A DNA stretch of 64,000 bases, from NCBI GenBank assembly GCA_013297925.1, contig JAAFJC010000004.1, forward strand, positions 37,287 through 101,286. Direction: 5' to 3'. Made by a program: the position numbers and the translations under genes. Under the pieces are notes generated by a model. That model ran no database searches. It worked only from the letters and a program-made list of their open reading frames with translations, and was not told where the DNA came from. This DNA is from Comamonadaceae bacterium (GTDB lineage: Bacteria > Pseudomonadota > Gammaproteobacteria > Burkholderiales > Burkholderiaceae_C). The number at the start of each line of letters is the position of its first letter. Position 1 is the stretch's first letter. Below are positions 63,877 through 64,000 of this stretch, in pieces.

Positions 63877-64000
63877 TGTGACCCCAACATAGTAATGTCC
63901 CCTCCGAGCCATTTACAAATGTCCCCTTTGATCGAGAAGGGTGGATGTGATGAGCCAGGGGAACAAACTGATGAGTCAGAAAGAAGCACAGCGCTACGCT
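63877..64000 (+). mobile_element. Left end of an insertion sequence (ISNCY/IS1202-like), cut by window
   Basis: The junction starts with TGTGACCCCAACATAGTAAT and carries two AATGTCCCC direct repeats (63894-63902 and 63918-63926), as in terminal regions of ISNCY elements that I recall. A transposase start follows immediately. The right end lies outside the window. Confidence 0.65.
63950..64000 (+). CDS. Transposase, N-terminal fragment (cut by window)
   Basis: Open frame from ATG 63950 (MSQGNKLMSQKEAQRYA) to the window edge, 17 codons. MSQKEAQRYA followed by more sequence is how ISNCY-type transposases begin, leading into a helix-turn-helix. GAAGGGTGG precedes the start. A start at ATG 63971 is also possible. 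Only the first residues are visible, so the family call is tentative. Confidence 0.6.
   Translation, partial: MSQGNKLMSQKEAQRYA

Noticed and set aside
63801-63989. 62-aa reverse ORF at the right edge
   Set aside because: Runs through the insertion-sequence end and has no ribosome-binding site.

Overview
The window looks like a chromosomal segment of a betaproteobacterium of the order Burkholderiales, probably Comamonadaceae or a close relative. This rests on gene order: ilvB-ilvH-ilvC-pssA, the ECF sigma/DUF3619/DUF3106/RDD block, hisZ-purA-gpt, and the PHA genes phaZ and phaR. It also rests on an MHS-type transporter, and on a dispersed short repeat of a type I recall as common in Comamonadaceae. 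The assignment is inference; no rRNA or other phylogenetic marker set is present.

Layout. 1-8.2 kb: a truncated MHS transporter, a SIMPL-domain protein, an OmpR/EnvZ-like two-component system, an alpha/beta hydrolase and glnS. 8.3-15.3 kb: a defence and toxin-antitoxin-like island. It holds an MNT/HEPN pair, then a nucleotidyltransferase, a 68-aa ORF and an AT-rich PD-(D/E)XK-like protein joined by 4-bp overlaps. A DUF924 protein, a membrane-anchored Mrr-like nuclease, a DinJ/YafQ pair, a HigB/HigA-like pair and a NYN-domain protein follow. 15.6-25 kb: ggt, an FMN-binding protein, an HTH/AbiEii pair with its operator-promoter, an RRM protein, infA, a DUF4397 lipoprotein split by a 26-bp tandem duplication, and eutBC. 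25-40 kb: purine genes (guaA, guaB, gpt, purA) mixed with small toxin-antitoxin-like pairs, kbp, mgsA, phaZ, an RnfB-like ferredoxin, metC and hisZ. 40-54 kb: branched-chain amino-acid genes (ilvBHC), pssA, an ECF sigma cluster, dgkA, a LOG protein, PII, greB, a patatin and an SDR. 54-64 kb: rimO, phaR, tRNA-Val, trxB, a Crp/Fnr regulator, ftsK, lolA, rpoD and the left end of an insertion sequence that runs off the window.

Two dispersed repeat families stand out. Family A (about 50 bp, 20 copies recognised by eye) has a short hairpin head and a TATGCCGGCGA-type tail. It lies mostly just after genes, but six copies sit in frame inside guaA, metC, hisZ, rimO, lolA and the RnfB-like gene. Family B (about 100-155 bp, 5 copies) is a long inverted repeat built from ACGCAGA/GACGCAAAGG units and separates genes of the ilv and pur clusters. 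A third repeat ([16 protein letters not shown] type) is also in frame in guaA.

Two toxin-antitoxin-like modules end in overlap or near-contact with metabolic genes: VapC runs into guaA and an NTase overlaps metC by 4 bp. They may therefore govern transcription of those genes. The best candidate for something undescribed is the coupled cassette at 9182-11306. All calls come from reading the sequence; no database search was run.
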